6,988 bases of DNA from Chloroflexi bacterium RBG_16_70_13. GTDB taxonomy: Bacteria > Chloroflexota > Limnocylindria > Limnocylindrales > CSP1-4. The notes beneath the pieces are model-generated. The model did no database searches. It was not told the DNA's origin and worked only from the letters and a program-made list of their open reading frames with translations. The stretch is from positions 24,464 through 31,451 of the forward strand of contig MGOD01000071.1 in the NCBI GenBank assembly GCA_001795245.1, written 5' to 3'. Every line of letters begins with the position of its first letter. The stretch's first letter is position 1. Positions 1 to 6,134 of the stretch are shown here, one piece after another. Made by a program: the position numbers and the translations under genes.

Positions 1-1389
1 ACCTCCCCCGTCCGCGAGGGCGTTCGCCTGCCGCCGCTGCGCCAGCGAGCGTTCTGGGCGGTCCAGGCCCTCACGTTCGCGATCGCCTTCATCCACACGG
101 TTCTCGTCCGGAGCGGGTTTCCCGCGGCGCTGTACCTGGTGCCAACCTCGCTCTTCTTCATTCCGGTCGTGTACGCGGCGCTCAAGTTCGGCGTGCGCGG
201 GGCCATCCCGACCGCCATCTGGAGCACGGTCCTCACGCTGCCGGACATCGTCCCGTTCCACGAGCCGGTTGATCGTGTCGGGTTGCTGTGGCAGAGCGCC
301 ATCCTCGTCGCCATCGGCGCGTTCGTCGGGCTCGCCGTGGACCACGAGCGTGACGCGCGAGAGGATGCCGAGCGCCGCGAGGCCGCGCGACTTGCGTCGG
401 AGCGGCGGTACCGAGCTCTCTACGACCACGCCGCGGACGCAGTCCTCGTCATCGATCAGGGCGGTCGGATCGAGGAGGCCAACGCCGCTGCGGCGCGCCT
501 CCTCGGCCTCGATCCCGCGGCGGTCCGCGGCCGATCGCTCTCGGAGGTGGTCGGGCCGGACCTCAGCGCGGACGTCCTCGCCGGTCCGGGCGACGGCGGT
601 CCGCGGTCAATGCCCGGGCAGGACGGGGAGTCGCCGGTCTGGGTCCAGGCCGTTGGTGCCTCGGCGTTGACCGGCGAGGGCGAAGGCGGCAGCTCCCAGG
701 TGATGTTTCGTGACGTGACCCTCCAGCACGAGCGCGAGCAGGGCCTCGAGGGCTACGCGCGACACGCCATCGCCGCGCGCGAGGAGGAGCGCCGGCGCAT
801 GGCCCACGAGCTCCACGACGGCCCGCTGCAGTCGCTCGTCCTCCTCTCCCGCAAGCTCGACGCGCTCGACGAGGCCGGTCAGGACGACGGCGTCCTCGAC
901 GACGCGCACGAGATCATCGACGAGACCGCAGCCGAGCTGCGACGCCTCAGTCGCGCCCTGCGGCCCCCGATCCTCGACGACCTCGGGCTCGTCGCGGCGC
1001 TTCGCTCCGAGACGTCGGCGTTCGCGCGCCGGTCGGGCATCGACGCCCGATTCGAGGTCACCGGAGACATCCGGCCGCTGGCCCAGGACACCGAGCTCCT
1101 GCTGCTGCGCGTGGCCCAGGAGAGCCTCCACAACGCAGAGCGGCACAGCGCGGCCACCTCCGTCCAGGTCTCCCTGTCCTACGAACCCGAGACGGCCGCG
1201 CTGGTGGTCGCCGACGATGGGCGAGGGATTGGAGCGGTGCCCGGGCCGACGACCCTGCTCGCCCGCGGCAACCTCGGCCTGCTCGGGATCCAGGAGCGGG
1301 TTCGCCTGGCCCACGGCACGCTCGACATCGGCGCGCGATCGGGTGGCGGCACGGAGGTCAGCGTCCGGGTGCCCCTGGAGCTCCGGTGA
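1..1389 (+). CDS. Sensor histidine kinase, membrane-bound, PAS plus HisKA_3/HATPase_c (5' partial)
   Basis: The frame is open from base 1 with no good start near the edge, so the gene begins upstream. Counting residues from base 1, hydrophobic segments lie at about 18-36, 43-65, 68-84 and 95-114, which suggests a multi-helix membrane sensor region. A PAS domain follows at about 134-200 (starting RRYRALYD, with ADAVLVIDQGG). The HisKA_3 dimerisation/phosphoacceptor helix carries HELHDGPLQSL, with the likely phospho-His at residue 272. The HATPase_c domain shows an N box (ESLHNAERHS, about 375), a G1 box (DDGRGIG, 405-411) and GLLGIQERV. This is the NarX/DesK-type kinase family, which normally signals to a LuxR/NarL-type response regulator. 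No such regulator lies downstream, so it may be upstream of the window. The input signal is unknown. The copper cluster begins 85 nt later on the same strand, but a functional link is only a possibility. A GTG at 139 would give a 416-aa form lacking the first helix; I consider it an internal codon. Confidence 0.93.
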   Translation, partial: TSPVREGVRLPPLRQRAFWAVQALTFAIAFIHTVLVRSGFPAALYLVPTSLFFIPVVYAALKFGVRGAIPTAIWSTVLTLPDIVPFHEPVDRVGLLWQSAILVAIGAFVGLAVDHERDAREDAERREAARLASERRYRALYDHAADAVLVIDQGGRIEEANAAAARLLGLDPAAVRGRSLSEVVGPDLSADVLAGPGDGGPRSMPGQDGESPVWVQAVGASALTGEGEGGSSQVMFRDVTLQHEREQGLEGYARHAIAAREEERRRMAHELHDGPLQSLVLLSRKLDALDEAGQDDGVLDDAHEIIDETAAELRRLSRALRPPILDDLGLVAALRSETSAFARRSGIDARFEVTGDIRPLAQDTELLLLRVAQESLHNAERHSAATSVQVSLSYEPETAALVVADDGRGIGAVPGPTTLLARGNLGLLGIQERVRLAHGTLDIGARSGGGTEVSVRVPLELR

Positions 1390-1474
1390 CGCAGGCCATG
1401 GGCGTTTCGGCCTTCTCAGCCTGGCGTTAGCCCTTCCTCATCGGGGCCTCAGGTCGGGCGGCTGAACTCGGCTC

Positions 1475-1666
1475 ATGCCGGACCTGCTCCTGATCCTGCT
1501 GCTCGTGGCCGCCATCCTCCTGGTCGCCGACCTGCTGTTTGCGGGCGGGGCGATGACGATGACGGCGATGTCGACGATGACGATGGCCGTCGGCCACCCG
1601 CTGGCCGCGGGGGCACTCGTGGTCCTCGTCATCGTCCTCGTGCTCGCTCTCGGCGGCCAGACGTAG
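1475..1666 (+). CDS. Small two-helix membrane protein with Met-rich loop
   Basis: This is a 63-aa protein that I cannot assign to a named family. It is almost entirely two hydrophobic helices, at about residues 4-23 and 44-59. The connecting loop contains five Met within eleven residues (M27, M29, M32, M35, M37; motif MTMTAMSTMTM) followed by H41. Met clusters of this type bind Cu(I) in known copper proteins such as the Ctr and CusF/CopC families, so a membrane metal-binding or metal-relay role is inferred from the motif and the neighbours. The third codon positions are strongly G/C, which supports real coding. No strong Shine-Dalgarno precedes the ATG. The next gene starts 2 nt after the stop, so the two are probably translated together. 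It appears to be the first gene of the copper cluster. Confidence 0.7.
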   Translation: MPDLLLILLLVAAILLVADLLFAGGAMTMTAMSTMTMAVGHPLAAGALVVLVIVLVLALGGQT

Positions 1667-1668
1667 CC

Positions 1669-2037
1669 GTGCTCGAGCAAACCGTCCGGGCGCGCCTCGA
1701 CGCCGATGGTCGCCAGGTCGTCGACATCGTCATCGACCGCGGCTACCACCCGGACGCGATCGTTGCGCGGGCGGGACTGCCGCTCCGGCTCGTCTTCTGG
1801 CGTGACGACGGCGACGCCTGCTCCGAGCGCGTCGTCTTCTCGTCGCCGCACATCGATCGCCGGCTCGCGCCGACCGGCGCGACGACGATCGAGCTCCCGG
1901 CGCAGCCACCGTGCGAGGTCCGCTTCACCTGCGGGATGGGCCGCTACCGCGGACGGATCGAGCTCACTGGCGAGCGAGCTCCTTCGATCCTGAGCCGACT
2001 CCTCTGGGCATTCGGCCGCCTGGCCGAACCGGTGTAG
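1669..2037 (+). CDS. Cupredoxin-like domain protein, apparently soluble
   Basis: This 122-aa protein starts at GTG 2 nt after the previous stop. The frame upstream offers no other ATG or GTG start back to the kinase stop, so the start is well constrained although no clear Shine-Dalgarno is seen. The body (about residues 15-100) matches the cupredoxin_1/EfeO-type fold pattern. It has GYHPDAI, a strand ending RLVFWR, then DACSERVV and finally FTCGMGRYRGRI. Candidate metal ligands are C51, C88 and M90, with H27, H61 and C82 nearby. It lacks the His-Cys-His-Met array of a blue-copper site. There is no signal peptide or N-terminal helix, so it is predicted cytosolic, which is unusual for a cupredoxin. 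The C-terminal tail (about 106-118) could form an amphipathic helix. It is clearly related to the membrane-anchored protein at 5373-5756. A Cu(I) chaperone or buffer role is inferred. Confidence 0.85.
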   Translation: MLEQTVRARLDADGRQVVDIVIDRGYHPDAIVARAGLPLRLVFWRDDGDACSERVVFSSPHIDRRLAPTGATTIELPAQPPCEVRFTCGMGRYRGRIELTGERAPSILSRLLWAFGRLAEPV

Positions 2038-2041
2038 GAGG
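2036..2041 (+). promoter_or_regulatory. Strong Shine-Dalgarno AGGAGG for lgt
   Basis: AGGAGG overlaps the stop codon of the upstream cupredoxin gene and sits 5 nt before the GTG at 2047. It fixes that GTG as the start and suggests coupled translation. Confidence 0.8.
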
Positions 2042-2046
2042 TCCGG

Positions 2047-2862
2047 GTGCCGTTCGTCATCGATATCGATCCGGTCGTGTTCAGCCTCCTCGGCGTTCCG
2101 GTGCGCTGGTATGGGCTGACTCTCGTCATCGCCGCGGTGATCGCCATCCGGCTCGCGCAGCTGGGGGCACGCCGGCGCGGGTTCGGCCCCGAAATCGTCT
2201 CGGACTGCGTCATCTGGGTCGGGGCAGCGCCACTCGTCGGCGGGCGCCTCCTGTACGTCATCCAGAACGAGTTCGGCTCGCTGGCCGAGCATCCGAGTCA
2301 CATCCTGATGGTCTGGATGGGCGGGCTGTCCTTCTACGGCGGGCTGATTGGCGCCCTCCTCGCCCTCGTCGTCTTCACTCGACGAAGGGGCCTGTCGCTG
2401 TACGCCGTGATGGACGTCGCGGCGCCCGCGGCGGCGATCGGCCAGGCGATCGGCCATCTCGGCTGCCTCATCGGCGGCGACTCGTACGGCGTCCCGGCGG
2501 ACCTGCCCTGGGGAGTCATCTATCGCAATCCCGCTGCGATGGCGCCGCTGGGGGTCCCCCTGCACCCGACCCAGGCCTACGAGGCGATCCTCCTGGGCAT
2601 CATGTTCGCCGGGCTGTGGCTGGGTCGCGAGCGCCTCGCGCGACTCGGGGCAGGGGCAGTTGCCGCAACGTACCTGCTCGGCCTGTCCGCCATCCGGTTC
2701 GGGCTCTTCTACCTGCGCGACGAACCGGGCGTCCTGTTCGGCCTCAAGACCGCGCAGCTCATCGGGCTCGGGATCGCCGCGCTCGCAATCGTCCTGCTCT
2801 TCGTCGCCCGCCGGACGCGGGCTACGTCAACCCCGCTTGCCTGGGAGGCTAGTCAACCATGA
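2047..2862 (+). CDS. lgt: Prolipoprotein diacylglyceryl transferase (Lgt family, divergent active site)
   Basis: This is a 271-aa polytopic membrane protein. Lgt transfers diacylglycerol from phosphatidylglycerol to the lipobox Cys of prolipoproteins at the outer face of the cytoplasmic membrane. Family marks in order are VRWYGL (19-24), GGLSFYGG (92-99), the signature region IGHLGCLIGGDSYG (135-148), LHPTQAYEA (172-180) and IRFGLFYLRDEP (216-227). Length and about seven hydrophobic segments are normal for the family. Aligned by eye to E. coli Lgt, Y22 matches Y26, R217 matches R239 and G148 matches G154. However, the position of R143 is H137, N146 is C140, H103 is Y97 and E243 is F221. Cys and Tyr at the second and third of these occur in other bacterial Lgt proteins as far as I know; His and Phe at the others look unusual. 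It may serve the lipoprotein cupredoxin encoded at 6135. The stop overlaps the next ATG by 4 nt (ATGA). Confidence 0.92.
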   Translation: MPFVIDIDPVVFSLLGVPVRWYGLTLVIAAVIAIRLAQLGARRRGFGPEIVSDCVIWVGAAPLVGGRLLYVIQNEFGSLAEHPSHILMVWMGGLSFYGGLIGALLALVVFTRRRGLSLYAVMDVAAPAAAIGQAIGHLGCLIGGDSYGVPADLPWGVIYRNPAAMAPLGVPLHPTQAYEAILLGIMFAGLWLGRERLARLGAGAVAATYLLGLSAIRFGLFYLRDEPGVLFGLKTAQLIGLGIAALAIVLLFVARRTRATSTPLAWEASQP

Positions 2863-3296
2863 CCGCTCACGTCCACGATCCTGCCACGCACGGCCTCGAG
2901 ACCGCTCCGGTGGTACGAACGGCGGTGCGGCGCTCCACCACATTCACTCGGCCGCGGTGGCTCATGCCGGGCGCAATGGTCGCCATGGCGGTCGGCGCAC
3001 TGGTCATGGCCGGAGTGCTGCCGCTGTCGATCGTCCTCTATGCAGCACTGTTCGGCGGCTGCGCCCTGATGCACGTCGTCGGCCACGGCGGTCACGGCGG
3101 CGGCGGCGAGGCCGGCCGGGGCCACAGCCTTCACGGTGCTGACGCGGATGACGAGGAGGATCTCAGCCACCGCTCATCTGGCGCTCAGCCAGGTCCGGCA
3201 CGCTCCACCGCAGAGTTCGATCCGCGAACCCTCGACGACACCACGCCGATGAGCGAGACCGAAGACCATGACCAGCGCGCACACGGCTGCCACTGA
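2859..3296 (+). CDS. His-rich two-helix membrane protein (DUF2933-like)
   Basis: The protein has 145 aa and no certain family. The N-terminal part is hydrophilic with H4, H6 and H11. Two adjacent hydrophobic helices lie at about 34-53 and 54-74. The second ends in GGCALMHVVGHGGHGGGG, giving C68, H72, H76 and H79 at its end. A long acidic and flexible tail follows and finishes in AHGCH (H142, C144, H145). A short helix pair followed by a Cys/Met/His-rich stretch resembles DUF2933-type proteins found beside copper genes, but I make that comparison from memory and hold it loosely. A metal-binding accessory role for the neighbouring ATPase is inferred. A GGGAGG Shine-Dalgarno lies 10 nt before the ATG, which overlaps the lgt stop by 4 nt. 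Its 3' end overlaps the ATPase gene by 29 nt. Confidence 0.8.
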   Translation: MTAHVHDPATHGLETAPVVRTAVRRSTTFTRPRWLMPGAMVAMAVGALVMAGVLPLSIVLYAALFGGCALMHVVGHGGHGGGGEAGRGHSLHGADADDEEDLSHRSSGAQPGPARSTAEFDPRTLDDTTPMSETEDHDQRAHGCH

Positions 3297-5376
3297 CCGC
3301 ATCGGGCACCGTCACCACGTGAGCCCCACCGCTTCGGCCGAGGCGGCCTCCCCTGCCGGAGACCGCCAGGCCGAATACGGGACGCTCATGCGGAAGTGGT
3401 GGTTCGGCGCGGCTGTCGGCGTCCCGACAATGATCCTGTCTTATCCCTGGCTCATCCCTGGGCTCCGCGACCTGTTCCCCCGCGAGAGCCCGCAGCTGTG
3501 GTGGCTGTGGGTCGCGATGGGCGTCGCCTCGCTGGCTGTCCTCGTCTACTCCGGCGAACAGTTCTTCGCCGGCGCTTGGGAAGCGCTCAGGCACCGCTCG
3601 GCGAACATGCACACGCTGATCGCGATCGGGACAGGCACCGCCTGGATCTACTCCACGGTCGCGCTCCTCCTCCCCCAGCTCTTCCCATCCGAGGCGATGA
3701 CCGACGTGTACTACGACGTCACGGTCGTCGTGACCGCCCTGGTTGTCCTCGGCATGGCGATGGAGGTCAAGGCTCGCGGTCGGACGTCCGAGGCGATCGA
3801 GAAGCTCATCGGCCTGGCGCCCAAGACCGCGCGTGTGATCCGCGACGAGGCCGAGCTCGAGATCCCGGTCGAGGAGGTCGTCGTCGGCGACATCGTTGCC
3901 GTGCGCCCGGGTTCCAAGGTTCCAGTCGATGGCGTCGTCACCATCGGCGCCTCGGCGGTCGATGAGTCGATGATCACCGGCGAGTCGATGCCGGTCGCAA
4001 AGTCTCCCGGCGACGAGGTCATCGGGGCGACCATCAACAAGACCGGCGCATTCCGCTTCCGGGCGACGAAGATCGGCAGCGACACGGCCCTAGCGACGAT
4101 CGTCCGGATGGTCGGCGACGCCCAGGCATCGAAGGTGCCGATCCAGCGGATCGTCGACGTCGTGTCCGGTTACTTCACCCCGGCGGTGCTCATCCTGTCC
4201 GTCCTCGGCTTCGTCATCTGGTACGACTTCGGGCCGGCACCCGCCTTCGCGTACGCCACGATCGTCGCCGTCACGACGCTCATCATCGCCTGCCCCTGCG
4301 CGCTGGGGATGGCGACGCCGATGGCCCTCACGACCGGTGTCGGCCTGGCGGCGACGAACGGCATCCTCATCCGCTCCGGTGACGCCCTCCAGGCGGCGAA
4401 GAAGATCGACACGATCGTCCTCGACAAGACCGGAACGATCACGCTCGGCAGGCCGGCCGTAACCGACATTGTCCCCGCCGGCGGCTTCGAGCCGGACGAC
4501 GTCCTTGCGCTGGCGGCCGCCGCCGAACGTGACTCCGAGCATCCTCTCGCCGCGGCGATCGTCGACGGCGCGACAGAGCGCGCCATCACGCTGGCGGCAC
4601 CCGCAGGTTTCGAGGCCGTCCCCGGGCAGGGCATCCGAGCCTGGCTGGGTGAGCGCCGCGTGCTCGTCGGGAAGCAGGACTTCCTCGAGGCGGCCGGTGT
4701 CAACGCCGCCGGGCTCGAGGGTGAGGCTGCCCGGCTCGCGGACGAGGGCAAGACACCGGTGTTCGTCGCTCTCGACGACCGGGCGGCCGGGGTCATCGCG
4801 ATCGCCGACCCGGTCAAGTCCGATTCCGTCGCCTCAATCGCGGCGCTTCGGAAGCTTGGCCTCCAGGTCGTGATGATCACCGGCGACAACCGCCGGACCG
4901 CGGACGCGATCGGTCGCAGCGTCGGGATCCGTCGGGTTCTCGCCGAGGTCCTGCCGCAGGACAAGGCCCACGAGGTCCGCAAGCTCCAGCTCGAGGGCCG
5001 GACCGTGGCGATGGTCGGCGACGGGATCAACGACGCCCCGGCCCTCGCTCAGGCCGACGTCGGCTTCGCGATCGGGACCGGAACGGACGTGGCCATCGAG
5101 GCGTCGGACATCACCCTCATCTCGGGCAGCCTGCGGGGCGTCGTGTCGGCGATCGCGATCAGCCGGGCGACGATGCGCAACGTCTACCAGAACCTGTTCG
5201 GCGCCTTCGTCTACAACGCCCTCGGCTTGCCCGTCGCGCTTGGCGTCCTCTATCCCGTCATCGGGCTGCTGCTGAGTCCCATCCTCGCCGCCCTGGCGAT
5301 GAGCTTCAGCTCGGTGACCGTCATCAGCAATGCCAATCGGCTCAAGCGCTTCAAGCTCGCGGAGGTGGCGGCATGA
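3268..5376 (+). CDS. copA: Cu(I)-transporting P1B-1-type ATPase without HMA domain
   Basis: This 702-aa heavy-metal P-type ATPase uses ATP to export Cu(I) across the cytoplasmic membrane. Signature elements are the actuator TGES (237-240), the ion-path CPC (342-344) in helix 6, the phosphorylation site D386 in DKTGT, the nucleotide-binding HP pair (425-426) and the hinge GDGINDAP (584-591). The C-terminal helices carry Y649-N650 and MSFSS (678-682). CPC with YN and MxxSS is the established P1B-1 signature for Cu(I)/Ag(I). Eight hydrophobic segments are visible. The N-terminus is short (about 42 residues before the first helix) with H5, H14, H16 and H17 but no CxxC HMA domain, which most CopA proteins carry. 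The ATG at 3268 overlaps the previous gene by 29 nt and has only a weak Shine-Dalgarno. A GTG at 3319 is an alternative that would remove the His cluster. The stop overlaps the next ATG (ATGA). Confidence 0.96.
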   Translation: MTSAHTAATDRIGHRHHVSPTASAEAASPAGDRQAEYGTLMRKWWFGAAVGVPTMILSYPWLIPGLRDLFPRESPQLWWLWVAMGVASLAVLVYSGEQFFAGAWEALRHRSANMHTLIAIGTGTAWIYSTVALLLPQLFPSEAMTDVYYDVTVVVTALVVLGMAMEVKARGRTSEAIEKLIGLAPKTARVIRDEAELEIPVEEVVVGDIVAVRPGSKVPVDGVVTIGASAVDESMITGESMPVAKSPGDEVIGATINKTGAFRFRATKIGSDTALATIVRMVGDAQASKVPIQRIVDVVSGYFTPAVLILSVLGFVIWYDFGPAPAFAYATIVAVTTLIIACPCALGMATPMALTTGVGLAATNGILIRSGDALQAAKKIDTIVLDKTGTITLGRPAVTDIVPAGGFEPDDVLALAAAAERDSEHPLAAAIVDGATERAITLAAPAGFEAVPGQGIRAWLGERRVLVGKQDFLEAAGVNAAGLEGEAARLADEGKTPVFVALDDRAAGVIAIADPVKSDSVASIAALRKLGLQVVMITGDNRRTADAIGRSVGIRRVLAEVLPQDKAHEVRKLQLEGRTVAMVGDGINDAPALAQADVGFAIGTGTDVAIEASDITLISGSLRGVVSAIAISRATMRNVYQNLFGAFVYNALGLPVALGVLYPVIGLLLSPILAALAMSFSSVTVISNANRLKRFKLAEVAA
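5361..5366 (+). promoter_or_regulatory. Strong Shine-Dalgarno GGAGGT for the anchored cupredoxin
   Basis: GGAGGT lies inside the last codons of the ATPase gene, 6 nt before the ATG at 5373. It supports that start and coupled translation with the ATPase. Confidence 0.75.
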
Positions 5377-5756
5377 CGCCCGATCAGATCTTCGTCACGG
5401 TGGGTGGCCTCGCCATCGTCGGCTTCGTCGCCTGGTTCTTCTGGCTCAAGCGCACGCCCGGCGTCAAGGCGTCCGTCGTGTCCGACGGCTACCAGGAGCA
5501 GATGGTCCTGGTGAAGGGCGGCTACACGCCGGACACGATCCGGGTTGCGGCCGGGCGCCCGGTTCGATTGCTGTTCCGGCGCGAGGAGACGGCGGCCTGC
5601 TCCGAGCAGGTGGTCCTGGCGGACTACGGCAAGTCGGCGCCGTTGCCGACAGGCACGGTCGTGCCGATCGAGTTCATGCCCGGCGACCCCGGCGAGCATG
5701 AGTTCACCTGCCAGATGGGGATGCTCCGGGGCCGGATCATCGTGGAGGCTGCGTGA
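5373..5756 (+). CDS. Membrane-anchored cupredoxin-like domain protein
   Basis: This 127-aa protein has one N-terminal membrane helix (about residues 6-25) followed by a cupredoxin_1-type domain (about 35-125). It shares GY.PD.I, ACSE.VV, LPTG-like and FTC.MG..RGRI blocks with the protein at 1669-2037, so the two are paralogues. Candidate ligands are C76, C113, M115 and M117; H109 is the only His in the domain. The helix is followed by K26, R27 and K32, while the N-terminal flank MTPDQ has no positive residue. By the positive-inside rule the domain would therefore face the cytoplasm. This is an inference and a conventional outer-face location is not excluded. It overlaps the ATPase gene by 4 nt, which suggests that the protein works with the pump, perhaps as a substitute metal-delivery domain. 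The next gene overlaps its stop. Confidence 0.88.
   Translation: MTPDQIFVTVGGLAIVGFVAWFFWLKRTPGVKASVVSDGYQEQMVLVKGGYTPDTIRVAAGRPVRLLFRREETAACSEQVVLADYGKSAPLPTGTVVPIEFMPGDPGEHEFTCQMGMLRGRIIVEAA
5744..5748 (+). promoter_or_regulatory. Shine-Dalgarno GGAGG deciding the YHS-like gene start
   Basis: GGAGG is 7 nt from the ATG at 5756 and 4 nt from the GTG at 5753. The spacing favours the ATG. Confidence 0.6.
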
Positions 5757-6010
5757 TGGCAATCGCACAGAGGCTCGTCGTGCTCGAGTCGGACGACCAG
5801 CCGGCCGCGCCCTGCATCGTCTGCGGCGGCGACATCCGGGCAGGTGAGGGCGTTACCGCCAGTTACGAAGGCCGGACCCTTCGGTTCAAGTGCTCGGGCT
5901 GCTTCGTCCGGTTCGAGCTCAATCCCGGGCGCTTCCTGGCGGAACGGGAGGGATCCTGCTGCTTTGGGACGCACGACCATTCACCCGCGAGCGAGTGGCG
6001 CTGCGACTGA
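5756..6010 (+). CDS. Small Cys-rich YHS/TRASH-like metal-binding protein
   Basis: This 84-aa protein contains CIVC (20-23), then YEGRTLRFKCSGCFVRFELN with a second CxxC (C46, C49), and ends the module with NPGRFLAE. This spacing and the 'CxxC ... YEG..Y.F.C..C...F..NP..Y' outline resemble YHS/TRASH metal-binding domains, which occur in copper and other metal-handling proteins. A short tail adds C68-C69, H73, H75 and a final WRC at 81-83, giving seven Cys and two His in 84 residues. It has no signal peptide or membrane helix, so it is probably cytosolic. Its role is unproven; metal sensing, buffering or delivery to the adjacent ATPase is inferred from motif and context. A GTG at 5753 would add one residue. 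The start overlaps the stop of the anchored cupredoxin gene, so it belongs to the same transcript. Confidence 0.82.
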   Translation: MAIAQRLVVLESDDQPAAPCIVCGGDIRAGEGVTASYEGRTLRFKCSGCFVRFELNPGRFLAEREGSCCFGTHDHSPASEWRCD

Positions 6011-6018
6011 AGGGCCCG

Positions 6019-6048
6019 GCGACAGCAACTGCTACAGCGGGGTAGGAT
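6019..6048 (+). promoter_or_regulatory. Candidate sigma-70-type promoter for the lipoprotein cupredoxin gene
   Basis: A -35-like GCGACA (6019-6024) and a -10-like TAGGAT (6043-6048), each matching consensus at four of six positions, are separated by 18 nt in the 124-nt spacer between the YHS-like and lipoprotein genes. Transcription from here would give a leader of about 80 nt. The call rests on weak matches only. Confidence 0.3.
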
Positions 6049-6062
6049 CAGGAGGCGGCATC

Positions 6063-6106
6063 GTCCTGGGTCCTGGCCGAATGCGCATCCAGTCGAACGT
6101 CCAGTC
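6063..6106 (+). repeat. Two pairs of short direct repeats in the leader of the lipoprotein gene
   Basis: GTCCTGG occurs twice in direct tandem (6063-6069 and 6070-6076). TCCAGTC occurs twice with a 12-nt period (6088-6094 and 6100-6106). The 8-nt palindrome ATGCGCAT sits between the pairs (6081-6088). They may be regulator binding sites or chance. Confidence 0.35.
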
Positions 6107-6123
6107 ATCGTACGAGCACCTAC

Positions 6124-6129
6124 GAGGAG
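6124..6129 (+). promoter_or_regulatory. Shine-Dalgarno GAGGAG for the lipoprotein cupredoxin
   Basis: GAGGAG lies 5 nt before the ATG at 6135. It selects this start over the long upstream extension of the same frame. Confidence 0.75.
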
Positions 6130-6134
6130 AACCA

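Noticed and set aside
1393..1413. Possible terminator hairpin after the kinase gene (AGGCC with GGCCT)
   Set aside because: The stem is only 5 bp with an 11-nt loop and no T run follows. I see no convincing promoter or operator in the rest of the 1390-1474 spacer either.
1552..1587. ATGACG-like repeats considered as a regulatory iteron or microsatellite
   Set aside because: The repeats stay in phase with the reading frame and encode the Met/Thr loop, so coding explains them; they are treated as a protein feature.
1438..2565. Long reverse-strand open frame of 375 codons across the small membrane gene, cupredoxin and lgt
   Set aside because: The translation is Arg/Asp/Pro/Glu-rich low-complexity protein typical of the antisense of high-GC coding DNA, and it conflicts with three recognisable forward genes.
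1911..2852. Forward open frame of 313 codons overlapping lgt
   Set aside because: It is an Arg/Pro/Gly-rich out-of-frame shadow; the overlapping frame encodes clear Lgt motifs.
4170..5030. Reverse-strand 286-codon frame inside the ATPase gene
   Set aside because: It is antisense to the conserved P-type ATPase core, Ser/Ala/Arg-rich, and shows no recognisable domain.
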